Origin: a virus
IMG/VR virus record: IMGVR_UViG_3300013286_000035
Span: 1-30,995 of that record
Direction: 5' to 3' (one strand)
DNA length: 30,995 nt
Shown here: positions 1-6,656 of the stretch, piece by piece
Position numbering within the stretch: the first letter of the stretch is position 1
Layout: each line of letters opens with the position of its first letter
Translations under genes and position numbers: made by a program
Notes under the pieces: generated by a model
The model's input: the letters and a program-made list of their open reading frames with translations, nothing else
Told to the model about the DNA's origin: nothing
The model's database searches: none

Positions 1-198
1 GTAGAAGTTGACTTGTCTGATTTTGATACATCAGATTTACTGGATGAGTTAGAATCTCGAGACGAACTACCCAACAATCTTCAAGGCAATCTAAAAGAAT
101 TGCTTGAAAAAATCTGGATGAAGCGTCGAATGGGTAACAACGATTATCAAACAGAATTGAATCAATTGATCTATAATGTATTGGGAAAAATTATATGA
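1..198 (+). CDS. Unknown phage protein, 5' part outside the window
   Basis: The reading frame is open from base 1, so the gene probably begins upstream. A TTG at 13 is the only early start candidate in view and has no clear ribosome binding site. The visible 65 residues are acidic at the front (DTSDLLDELESRDEL) and then look helical and charged. No catalytic motif, signal peptide or membrane segment is visible. The stop overlaps the start of the next gene in an ATGA arrangement at 195-198, which implies translational coupling within a plus-strand operon. I do not recognise the family. Confidence 0.6.
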   Translation, partial: VEVDLSDFDTSDLLDELESRDELPNNLQGNLKELLEKIWMKRRMGNNDYQTELNQLIYNVLGKII

Positions 199-542
199 AA
201 AAAATTGTTATAAATAAATGCCACGGTGGATTTGGTCTATCCGATGATGCCGTAATGCGCTATGGCGAGCTTGCTGGTTTGAATCTCGTTAAAACTACAA
301 CTAATCACGGATTTTCCATGTTCCATAAAGAAGGACGTGTAGACAATGATCATCATTTCTATGAAGGAAATATTGAACGCGACGACAAATATCTTGTAGA
401 GGTTGTCGAGGAAATGGGTGACAAGGCTTGTGGCAAATATGCCGACTTAAAAGTTGTGGAAATACCCGTCGACGCAGAATGGCAAATTGAGGAATACGAC
501 GGATGGGAACACATTGCAGCAAAACATGAAACTTGGGGATAA
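195..542 (+). CDS. Conserved small phage protein of unknown function
   Basis: This 115-residue protein begins MKKIVINKCHGGFGLSDDAV, an N-terminus I recall from hypothetical proteins of many large tailed phages, with no assigned function. It is mixed alpha/beta in character and acidic towards the C-terminus (VPVDAEWQIEEYDGWEHIAA), with no membrane segment or enzyme motif. The start is supported by a GGGA ribosome binding site shortly upstream and by the ATGA overlap with the preceding gene. The next gene begins two bases after its stop. A TATAAATA octamer at 209-216 lies inside its first codons and is probably a coincidence of the V-I-N codons. Confidence 0.75.
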   Translation: MKKIVINKCHGGFGLSDDAVMRYGELAGLNLVKTTTNHGFSMFHKEGRVDNDHHFYEGNIERDDKYLVEVVEEMGDKACGKYADLKVVEIPVDAEWQIEEYDGWEHIAAKHETWG

Positions 543-543
543 T

Positions 544-774
544 ATGTATATTACTTTGACAAACGCAACCGCAGCACATCGCGGAAACAAGCTAGCAATT
601 AATTCGGAGTTAATTGCGACAATTCATATGGCTGAGGTTACTGTAGATGAGGTGACGGAAAATCGCACTTTCATCTTTTGTCCTCCACATGGAACATGGG
701 AAGTAACCGAATCTATTAGTGAGGTTGTTTCTATTCTTAATGGCGAAAATAAAAAACGTCTTTTCAATTTTTAA
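544..774 (+). CDS. Unknown phage protein, 76 aa
   Basis: I place the start at the ATG at 544, preceded by a strong GGGGAT site that overlaps the end of the previous gene. An in-frame upstream start at 454 would lie inside that gene and is unlikely. The protein (MYITLTNATAAHRGNKLAIN...) alternates short beta-like stretches, contains HGTWEVTES near the middle and ends in a basic tail (GENKKRLFNF). No membrane segment or enzyme motif is visible. The pattern (asserting defaults, then a strand-rich body) resembles small phage accessory proteins, but I cannot name a family. It is cotranscribed with its neighbours. Confidence 0.65.
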   Translation: MYITLTNATAAHRGNKLAINSELIATIHMAEVTVDEVTENRTFIFCPPHGTWEVTESISEVVSILNGENKKRLFNF

Positions 775-778
775 TATT

Positions 779-1030
779 ATGGCACAAGGCTGGCGGAAGT
801 CTCAAATTGAAGATAAGGAAGCACCTAATCTTAAACTACCAGAAATTAAAAGATCATTAAAGATTCTTAAATGTTCTGATTCTTTAATGTGGTATAACAA
901 TCTTGTAGGGCAGACAGTTCCTTATATCAGAGAATATTCTGATTGCTATATGAGCAGGGAGCCAGCAGGATTTCTTAACATAGTTAAATTGGAAGATGCG
1001 GAAATTATAGACGAGGAAATAAATTTATGA
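779..1030 (+). CDS. Unknown small phage protein, possible SH3-like barrel
   Basis: The start is taken at the ATG at 779, four bases after the preceding stop; the longer upstream frame overlaps the previous gene. The 83-residue product has an N-terminal basic segment followed by SLMWYNNLVGQTVPYIREY and SREPAGFLNIVKLEDAEII. That pattern of W/Y, Gly and short beta strands resembles the small KOW or SH3-like barrel proteins seen in T4-like phage accessory regions. The fold assignment is inference. The end overlaps the next start by an ATGA. Confidence 0.65.
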   Translation: MAQGWRKSQIEDKEAPNLKLPEIKRSLKILKCSDSLMWYNNLVGQTVPYIREYSDCYMSREPAGFLNIVKLEDAEIIDEEINL

Positions 1031-1542
1031 AATTGCAAGATTATTTTGAATTGGTTGAATATAAAATTGGAGAAGGCTCCAAATATTTGTGGCATTGCTT
1101 TGGCGACAATGCTTATCAAATGTCCAGTGGCCGTTACGATCAATATGAAATTTGTGTCATCTATGATACTGAAGATCAAACAGTGTTTGTCTTAGAGGCG
1201 CATGATTTGATTAATAATCGTTCATATCGTTTCTTTAATGAAACCTACAAAGATGCATACTTTGACGAGTGTAAAATTCGAGGCATTGAAGATGCCGCAT
1301 ATGACGATGTAAAGTATATTGATATTGATTTATACGAGGATTTTGCAGAAAAAGCACATGCTATTATGCATGGTCTTGATTATGATACACGATTACTAAT
1401 GAAAATCAATATTCCAGATAACGAACTACTGCATATGATGAAGGCTGCTCATTTGTTAGATGTTACATTCAATGAATTTGTTGAGATAGCTTTGAAAGAA
1501 GCAATTGAGAACATGAAAAACAAAGATGGGCTGGCAGACTAA
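1027..1542 (+). CDS. Unknown phage protein with ribbon-helix-helix-like C-terminus
   Basis: A 171-residue acidic protein preceded by a GAGG ribosome binding site and coupled to the previous gene by an ATGA overlap. Residues 1-115 are rich in Tyr, Asp and Phe with no recognised motif. Residues about 125-165 read as a short strand then two helices (MKINIPDNELLHMMKAAHLL, then TFNEFVEIALKEAIENM). This is the layout of a MetJ/Arc-type ribbon-helix-helix domain, as in HicB-like or CopG-like proteins. Such domains usually bind DNA as dimers, so a regulatory role is possible but unproven. The end overlaps the next gene by 17 bases. Confidence 0.75.
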   Translation: MKLQDYFELVEYKIGEGSKYLWHCFGDNAYQMSSGRYDQYEICVIYDTEDQTVFVLEAHDLINNRSYRFFNETYKDAYFDECKIRGIEDAAYDDVKYIDIDLYEDFAEKAHAIMHGLDYDTRLLMKINIPDNELLHMMKAAHLLDVTFNEFVEIALKEAIENMKNKDGLAD

Positions 1543-1774
1543 TTATTTTGAAGCCAAGGCCTACAAGCACAAATATGATTTAGGCGATAGGGTATTTGGT
1601 TATTATAACAAGATACCTTTCATAGGCAGTGTAGGCAATGATCGGCTTGTCAATGAGACTGATGGGCCCGAGGTAACAATCCATCTTGATCTACCTATAA
1701 AAATCGATGATGTCATTAGAAACATTATCGTAGTTAAACACAAAGACATTAAACGTCGATTAGAAGAATATTAA
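1526..1774 (+). CDS. Conserved small phage protein of unknown function
   Basis: This 82-residue protein contains YKHKYDLGDRVFGYYNKIPFIGSVGND followed by VTIHLDLPIKIDDVIRNIIVVKHKDIK, split here only for description. I recognise the pattern as a small protein recurring next to nucleotide-metabolism genes in T4-like phages. It probably folds as a compact beta barrel (short strands separated by Gly and Asn turns). The start codon lies inside the end of the preceding gene, so translation is probably coupled. No catalytic residues are evident and its role is unknown. Confidence 0.7.
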   Translation: MGWQTNYFEAKAYKHKYDLGDRVFGYYNKIPFIGSVGNDRLVNETDGPEVTIHLDLPIKIDDVIRNIIVVKHKDIKRRLEEY

Positions 1775-1781
1775 GAATATT

Positions 1782-1985
1782 ATGGAATTTAGAAATGAAA
1801 TCATTGCTGCAACAAAACGTAAACTTGAGGCTGAATTGGAAAGTCATAGGATCAATGCCGAGATTGTGATTAGTCATCCATTGGGCAATGCTTCTTCAGA
1901 TATTATGGGAGCATTCAATAAAGAATTAGAAGCAATGGCACAATGTGAGGCAAAGCTACTGACCATTAATCGTTACTTTAAATGA
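1782..1985 (+). CDS. Unknown small helical protein
   Basis: A 67-residue protein, mostly helical by composition (MEFRNEIIAATKRKLEAELE, with further Glu/Ala/Leu-rich segments). It starts seven bases after the previous stop and ends in an ATGA overlap with the next gene. The ribosome binding site is weak (AAGAATATT). No cysteine cluster, membrane segment or known motif is visible. It is supported by position and by the unbroken coding run in this operon rather than by a family match. Confidence 0.6.
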   Translation: MEFRNEIIAATKRKLEAELESHRINAEIVISHPLGNASSDIMGAFNKELEAMAQCEAKLLTINRYFK

Positions 1986-2203
1986 ATGACGGGGCAGAGC
2001 AAGCAAGATCTGCCGAATTGAATAGAGCTCTAAAGGAAATTAGAGCAGGTAAAGATGCGAATGTTGTTATAGAGTCAATGTCCAAAAGATTGAATGCCAA
2101 ATTACTGCATCCTTTGCTAAAAGAAATAAGTAATGTAGAACCTTCTTTTAATGTAGAAGAGAGTAGAAAAAAATATAATAAAATAATGAGAATAAATGGA
2201 TAA
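1982..2203 (+). CDS. Unknown small helical protein, 73 aa
   Basis: Begins MNDGAEQARSAELNRALKEI and contains VIESMSKRLNAKLLHPLLKE followed by FNVEESRKKYNKIM. The MSKRLNAKLLHP segment and the VEESRKKY tail recall a short helical protein that is common in T4-like phages and sometimes loosely annotated as glutamyl-tRNA reductase-like. That annotation is not supported by anything visible here. It is coupled by overlap to both neighbours. Function unknown. Confidence 0.65.
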   Translation: MNDGAEQARSAELNRALKEIRAGKDANVVIESMSKRLNAKLLHPLLKEISNVEPSFNVEESRKKYNKIMRING

Positions 2204-2351
2204 CATATCTGATGAACATTTACAATTGATTGCTAAAAAGATGAAGGAAATCTTTGGCGATAAGATGCCTTCGCCTGTACACAATCCAATGCAATTTGAT
2301 TATTGTCTTAAGTTGTTTATGTATTACCATGCCAACGATCCTTTGAACTAA
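2196..2351 (+). CDS. Unknown 51-aa protein
   Basis: A short frame that overlaps the previous stop by eight bases and ends one base before the next ATG. The product begins MDNISDEHLQLIAKKMKEIF and ends KLFMYYHANDPLN. It is amphipathic and helical with no cysteines or obvious motif. I accept it because it exactly fills the space between two genes in a tightly packed operon and its codon use matches its neighbours. No clear ribosome binding site is visible, which fits re-initiation after the preceding gene. Confidence 0.55.
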   Translation: MDNISDEHLQLIAKKMKEIFGDKMPSPVHNPMQFDYCLKLFMYYHANDPLN

Positions 2352-2352
2352 A

Positions 2353-2868
2353 ATGAACACAATTTATATTGACTTAGACGAAGTCGTAGCAGGCTTCAGT
2401 GAACACGTTAGTAAACTTCTAGGTAGGAGAGTACTTTGGACTGACCGAAGTATATCGCCTGAAGAATGGAAAACGATAGCAGCAGAGTATAAACTATATT
2501 ATAATCTTCCATTGATAGAAGGTGCTACTACTTTGGTCGGATATTGTAATGGAATTACACCTAAGTATAAGGTAGAGTTCTTAACAGCAATACCAAGAAA
2601 AGATTCCGTTCCATATGCTATGGAGGATAAACGGGAGTGGGTTGCCAAACATTTTCCTGGGTTTCCAGTAAACTTTGGACCATACAGTTCAGATAAATGG
2701 AAATGGTGCCGACCCGGAGATATCTTAATTGACGACAAGCATTCAAATATTGTCGACTGGCATGAAAAGGGCAAGGGAATTGCCATCATGCACAAAGGTT
2801 ACATAATGGATACAATTGACAATTTAGATAAGGTAATTGGTTCTTTAGAACCAAAAATATTCACATGA
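2353..2868 (+). CDS. 5'(3')-deoxyribonucleotidase-like HAD hydrolase
   Basis: A 171-residue HAD-superfamily protein. Motif I is IYIDLDEV, with nucleophile Asp7 and acid/base Asp9. Motif II is around FLTAIP (Thr79). Motif IV is ILIDDKHSNIVDW (Asp127, Asp128). Short members of this type belong to the NT5C-like family, which dephosphorylates deoxynucleoside monophosphates using Mg2+ in the cytoplasm. In a phage it would help balance the dNMP pools fed by ribonucleotide reductase and dCMP deaminase, both encoded elsewhere in the window. Substrate specificity cannot be read from the sequence; a polynucleotide phosphatase activity is an alternative. Its end overlaps a tiny ORF by an ATGA. Confidence 0.8.
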   Translation: MNTIYIDLDEVVAGFSEHVSKLLGRRVLWTDRSISPEEWKTIAAEYKLYYNLPLIEGATTLVGYCNGITPKYKVEFLTAIPRKDSVPYAMEDKREWVAKHFPGFPVNFGPYSSDKWKWCRPGDILIDDKHSNIVDWHEKGKGIAIMHKGYIMDTIDNLDKVIGSLEPKIFT

Positions 2869-2966
2869 TTAAAACATTAAAAGCTGCCCTACCATTCCTG
2901 GTAGTTTGCATTATGTCGTTTGTAATGGTTTGGATACAAGTAAGTTCTGCGAGTCTTCAACAATAA
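2865..2966 (+). CDS. Possible 33-aa membrane peptide at the convergence point
   Basis: The start ATG overlaps the preceding stop (ATGA). The peptide begins MIKTLKAALPFLVVCIMSFV, a short basic N-terminus followed by one hydrophobic segment of about 18 residues, and ends soon after in VSSASLQQ. It could be a small single-pass membrane protein or a remnant signal peptide. Its last 56 bases overlap the 3' end of the convergent minus-strand gene, and a hairpin at 2889-2904 lies inside it. It is therefore uncertain whether this is a gene or only the trailing region of the plus-strand operon. Confidence 0.4.
   Translation: MIKTLKAALPFLVVCIMSFVMVWIQVSSASLQQ
2889..2904 (-). terminator. Possible hairpin terminator for the minus-strand operon
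   Basis: Read on the minus strand, CTACCA-GGAA-TGGTAG forms a perfect six-bp stem closed by a GNRA-type tetraloop. It lies seven bases past the stop of the last minus-strand gene and a CTTTT run follows a few bases later. The stem is short and the T-run is separated from it, so this is only a weak intrinsic terminator. It sits where one is needed, between convergent operons. Confidence 0.4.
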
Positions 2967-3231
2967 ACTTTTCTTTTGGAAAATATGCTAGACAATTCGC
3001 TTGAATTTCTTCTAGTGTTTTCCCTTGAGTAATAAAGACATTCCCATCTTTAGACCATAGATAAAGCATATCTCCGTGCTTTTCTATAGAACATAACTTA
3101 ATATGTTCTTGGGTTTCCTCCATTGCCTCATGCATTTTATACATGAACATCATTCTTCTACGTGTAGTTGATATGTAGTTCACTAAAAGAATGAACACCG
3201 CAATTGCTAATATTATTTCAAATATATTCAT
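2911..3231 (-). CDS. Unknown membrane-anchored phage protein
   Basis: A 106-residue protein with an N-terminal hydrophobic segment at residues about 3-20 (FEIILAIAVFILLVNYI), a basic stretch (TTRRRMM) and then a soluble domain. The domain contains IEKHGDMLYLWSKDGNVFIT followed by GKTLEEIQANCLAYFP. That combination resembles a small conserved protein of marine T4-like phages whose function is unknown. The topology is probably N-out with the soluble domain in the cytoplasm, by the positive-inside rule. It is the last gene of the long minus-strand run and overlaps the end of a plus-strand ORF. Confidence 0.7.
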   Translation of the reverse strand: MNIFEIILAIAVFILLVNYISTTRRRMMFMYKMHEAMEETQEHIKLCSIEKHGDMLYLWSKDGNVFITQGKTLEEIQANCLAYFPKEKFIVEDSQNLLVSKPLQTT

Positions 3232-3266
3232 TTTAAATTCCGAATCTGTTATAATTTTGCATGATA

Positions 3267-4139
3267 TTAGAATGTTATTGAACCAGAACTAGTCCATTTG
3301 TATATTCTATATCCACCCGAAACAGTATATATTGGTGATCCTGTAGTTGATTGTGCTGCGGCGTATGTATCGGCATAGCGAATTATGACTACCCCAGAAC
3401 CGCCAGCACCGCCTGCTTGTTGGTTAGCGTCTGACGTGCCACCACCTCCGCCACCTCCACCCGTATTCACGGTACCAGAAACTCCCACACCAGCCGAGGC
3501 TGCGCCGCCGCCGCCTGCGCCGCCGGCGCCAACAGTTCCATTGCCTTGATACGTACCACCGCCGCCTCCTCCTGCATAGGTTACAGAAGATCCTGAAATA
3601 GACGATGATAAACCTGCTCCACCTGCTCCACCGACAGAACCATTACCTGTGCCACCTACTGCACCTGCTCCACCACCGCCGCCCGATCCGTATGCCGAGC
3701 CGGATACAATACGTGTTCCACCGTCGTTACCTTGTCCTGCCGTTCCGTTACCCGGCGTTGTAGTGCTGGATCCAGTAGTTGCAGATCCGCCGCCACTACC
3801 GCCTGTAGTAACTGTAGCATTTTGATTTGATTGTCCTCCTCCCCCTCCGAGCGAAGTGATAGAACTAAAAGTAGAATTATAACCTGCAGTACCTATATTA
3901 TTTGTAGATGTAGATCCTAGACCACCGGCACCTACTGTTACGGTGTACGTTCCGGCAGATACTGCGAGTCCGGTACCTGTTCTGTAGCCACCGGCTCCTC
4001 CACCACCTCCTACTGCTGCGCCACCGCCACCGCCACCAGCAACTACTAGATATTCAACGGCAGAGGGTGGAAGGAGAGGGGGCGACTCGGGAATAAATGT
4101 TATGCCCTGTCTTAAAATAATTCCGTTGGTAATTATCAT
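3267..4139 (-). CDS. Glycine-rich phage adhesin or tail-fibre protein
   Basis: A 290-residue protein. A short N-terminus (MIITNGIILRQGITF) leads into AVEYLVVAGGGGGG at about residue 28, the signature opening of the glycine-rich domain of phage fibre-tip proteins. Then come about 200 residues of Gly/Ser/Thr with poly-Gly runs of 5-9. It closes with GVVIIRYADTYA and GGYRIYKWTSSGSITF. Poly-Gly sandwich folds form the receptor-binding tips of T4-like adhesins such as gp38, so host recognition is the likely role, by inference. Its start overlaps the stop of the amidotransferase-like gene by four bases. The final 15 bases of its coding sequence recur at the end of the LamG-like gene at 26912. Confidence 0.85.
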   Translation of the reverse strand: MIITNGIILRQGITFIPESPPLLPPSAVEYLVVAGGGGGGAAVGGGGGAGGYRTGTGLAVSAGTYTVTVGAGGLGSTSTNNIGTAGYNSTFSSITSLGGGGGQSNQNATVTTGGSGGGSATTGSSTTTPGNGTAGQGNDGGTRIVSGSAYGSGGGGGAGAVGGTGNGSVGGAGGAGLSSSISGSSVTYAGGGGGGTYQGNGTVGAGGAGGGGAASAGVGVSGTVNTGGGGGGGGTSDANQQAGGAGGSGVVIIRYADTYAAAQSTTGSPIYTVSGGYRIYKWTSSGSITF

Positions 4140-4786
4140 TTTTGTGTAAGTGTGTTAGTAAAATCTAATAATAGATTGTGATGTGTACCGTTGTGCCAAT
4201 ATTTATTAATGTAATCATAGGGCTTCTCGTACCAGTGCTTAGTACTCTCAGGGTGGCAACCTATGATACCTATTCTATCTTGAATTATTGCCATTGGGTC
4301 ACCATTTGAATAACGAGCAATAGTTTTAAATTTTCTTTCATCGCCGATTAAAGCACATCCATCATAGAAGAACATATCTTCAGATTTGCCATTCCAATCT
4401 ATAGTTGCAATTGTACTGTAACTACGTTTTATATCGCTAGTCTTTCTTTTGATATATTGCTCGCATTTAACACCATCTAATATATCTAAGTAGTGATGGC
4501 CTGCCCAATAAGCACCCATACAGATACCAAGATAATGTCCACCATCGTTTATAAAATCTTCAATCATATTGCCGGCCTTACGACCAACAAAGTTGTAGTA
4601 TTTGTCTGCGTCACCTATGCCACCAGGGAAAGCAATAATATCTAAACCTTTAAACAAACTAGGTTTAATATCATTAACCGAAAATGTTTTAATATTATAT
4701 TCTGAAGACAATGCTGTTTTTATTCCATTTGCGGAATCCAATGAGCATTCCGGATGTTTTACAAAAATAGCAATTGTCTTTTTCAT
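4136..4786 (-). CDS. Class I glutamine amidotransferase-like protein (BPL_N type)
   Basis: A 216-residue single-domain protein with a flavodoxin-like start (MKKTIAIFVK). It carries FPGGIGDAD at about 53-61, the nucleophile elbow LGICMGAYWAG with Cys89, and GCHPES with His178 and Glu180, giving a complete Cys-His-Glu triad. The pattern is closest to the stand-alone BPL_N family (named after the N-terminal domain of eukaryotic biotin-protein ligase), whose reactions are mostly unknown. There is no synthetase domain, so the ammonia acceptor, if any, is not apparent. It is sandwiched between two adhesin genes, overlapping the downstream one by four bases, which suggests a role linked to the fibres. 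That link is inference. Confidence 0.8.
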   Translation of the reverse strand: MKKTIAIFVKHPECSLDSANGIKTALSSEYNIKTFSVNDIKPSLFKGLDIIAFPGGIGDADKYYNFVGRKAGNMIEDFINDGGHYLGICMGAYWAGHHYLDILDGVKCEQYIKRKTSDIKRSYSTIATIDWNGKSEDMFFYDGCALIGDERKFKTIARYSNGDPMAIIQDRIGIIGCHPESTKHWYEKPYDYINKYWHNGTHHNLLLDFTNTLTQK

Positions 4787-4798
4787 TGCTAAAACTTA

Positions 4799-6646
4799 TT
4801 ATGTTGCATTAGATGTTATCCAGCATGTCACATTTGCAACATTTGGTCCTGAAGTAGATACGGTTCTAATATAGACAGTGAAATATTCCACTGGTTCGGT
4901 TAATCCATCAATTCTAGGTATTAAAGTAAATGTTCCAGAATTGCTATTGATAACAAAAGATCCTGTTGATACGTTGCCTGTAAAGTCCTGTGCCGTTGTA
5001 GCAGTATTTCCTCCTGGGAAAGTTGGTTCGGCCGAATAATATAATGTTGTTGCATCTGAAACATTTGCAGTTGTCATTGTAAACAGAATAGCATTACCTT
5101 CACTTACCGATGATACATTGCTTGTCAATGAATATGTTGTAGGTGTAGCATTTGATAATGATGTATCAGAGATTGTTATTGCGTTACTTGTTGCAACAAC
5201 CGTGCCAGAAGCGGAAACAGTTCTAACTTGCGTCGCGAATGTTTCACTACCCTCTGTCAAATAATCTGTAAGAGCAGTTACGGAATATGTTCCGGTGTTT
5301 GCACTAATTGTAAACGAACCACTAACAACAGCATTTAAGAAGTCTGCGTTACTTGTACTAATATTGTTCACCGTCCAATACAATGTAGTGTTACTTGCGA
5401 CGTTTGCGGTCGTTACTGTGAATAAAACAACGTTACCTTCTGATACAGTAGATACGTTACTTGTTACTGCATACGTTGTAGCAATTACATTTGCAATTAC
5501 ATTTGCATTTGCCACAGATGTATCATTAACTGTAATTGTATTACTTGTTGCTACAACTGTACCAGAAGCGGAAACAGTTCTAATCTGTGTCGTGAATGTT
5601 TCGGATCCTTCTGTTAAGTAATCTGTAAGAGCAGTTACGGAATATGTTCCGGTGTTTGCGCTAATTGTAAACGAACCACTATTAGCAGTAAAGTCAACAT
5701 TACTTGTGCTAATGTTATTTACTGTCCAATATAGAGTTGTGTTACTTGCCACATTAGCAGTTGTTACGGTAAATGTGATCGAATTGCCTTCGCCAATTGT
5801 ACTTGCGCTTTCTACAATTGCATACGTTGTAGCAATTACATTTGCAATTACATTTGCATTTGATAATGATGTATCGGATATTGTTATAGTATTACTTGTT
5901 GCTACAACCGTGCCAGAAGCGGAAACAGTTCTAACCTGCGTCGTGAATGTTTCGGATCCTTCTGTTAAGTAATCTGTAAGAGCAGTTACGGAATATGTTC
6001 CGGTGTTTGCGCTAATTGTAAACGAACCACTAACAACAGCATTTAAGAAGTCAACATTACTTGTACTAATGTTATTTACTGTCCAATATAGAGTTGTGTT
6101 ACTTGCGACGTTTGCAGTTGTTACAGTAAACAGAACAACATTTCCTTCTGATACCGTTGCCACATTACTTGTCACTGCATACGTTGTAGCAATTACATTT
6201 GCATTTGCAACAGATGTATCATTAACTGTAATTGTATTACTTGTTGCTACAACTGTACCAGAGGTAGATCCTGTTCTTAATTGAACAGTAAATGTTTCTG
6301 CACCTTCTGTTGCATAATCTGCAATTGGTCCAACGGTAAAGGAACCAGCATCTCCGGTAATTGTTACCGAACCATTGTATGCAGAGAAGTCTGCATTACT
6401 TGTAGTTGAATTACTTATTGTCCAATACAGTGTTCCACTGCCTAAGTTTGTAGTTGTTACATTTAGAGCAACTGTACTACCTTCATTCACCGAGCCACTT
6501 GCTGGCGAAATACTATAGGTTACCGTGGGTGCCGCGTTTGATTGTACTATAGGTGTTTGGTAATAGGCAGGATCATTTGTAAATGCAATATTCGCCGTTC
6601 CTGCTAGTCCCCAAGATCCTATAAAGGATACTCCGTTGATTATCAT
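4799..6646 (-). CDS. Tail-fibre/adhesin with five Calx-beta-like repeats
   Basis: A 615-residue protein. After a short N-terminus (MIINGVSFIGSWGL, resembling that of the glycine-rich adhesin at 3267) come five repeats of about 100-110 residues, at roughly 41-145, 155-262, 274-375, 390-495 and 502-612. Each has the Calx-beta hallmarks: V-x-EG near the start, a central strand pair with LYWT and a DF motif, then DYLTEGSETFTTQ and a closing strand ending near N-D-T or S-D-T. Calx-beta domains are calcium-binding beta sandwiches found in adhesins. Repeats 2-4 are almost identical, while 1 and 5 have diverged. A good AGGAAA site precedes the ATG. A receptor-binding or fibre-shaft role is inferred. 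Confidence 0.75.
   Translation of the reverse strand: MIINGVSFIGSWGLAGTANIAFTNDPAYYQTPIVQSNAAPTVTYSISPASGSVNEGSTVALNVTTTNLGSGTLYWTISNSTTSNADFSAYNGSVTITGDAGSFTVGPIADYATEGAETFTVQLRTGSTSGTVVATSNTITVNDTSVANANVIATTYAVTSNVATVSEGNVVLFTVTTANVASNTTLYWTVNNISTSNVDFLNAVVSGSFTISANTGTYSVTALTDYLTEGSETFTTQVRTVSASGTVVATSNTITISDTSLSNANVIANVIATTYAIVESASTIGEGNSITFTVTTANVASNTTLYWTVNNISTSNVDFTANSGSFTISANTGTYSVTALTDYLTEGSETFTTQIRTVSASGTVVATSNTITVNDTSVANANVIANVIATTYAVTSNVSTVSEGNVVLFTVTTANVASNTTLYWTVNNISTSNADFLNAVVSGSFTISANTGTYSVTALTDYLTEGSETFATQVRTVSASGTVVATSNAITISDTSLSNATPTTYSLTSNVSSVSEGNAILFTMTTANVSDATTLYYSAEPTFPGGNTATTAQDFTGNVSTGSFVINSNSGTFTLIPRIDGLTEPVEYFTVYIRTVSTSGPNVANVTCWITSNAT
5160..6290. repeat. DNA-level tandem repeats inside the Calx-beta-like gene
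   Basis: Long stretches recur about every 350 bases with few changes. For example, the segment around the DYLTEGSETF codons is nearly identical near 5250, 5600 and 5960, and so is the YWTVNNIST segment near 5370, 5720 and 6080. Between repeats a 12-base unit (ATTACATTTGCA) occurs twice near 5483 and 5833 but once near 6190, adding or removing four residues (NVIA). Such homogeneity suggests recent duplication, gene conversion or slippage. Confidence 0.8.
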
Positions 6647-6656
6647 TTTAATTTCC

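Noticed and set aside
209-216. TATAAATA octamer on the plus strand
   Set aside because: It lies within the first codons of a gene with no downstream start at suitable spacing, so it is probably a coding coincidence.
1982-2203. Glutamyl-tRNA reductase-like annotation
   Set aside because: The 73-residue protein has no catalytic cysteine or NADPH-binding motif; any resemblance is limited to a short helical segment.
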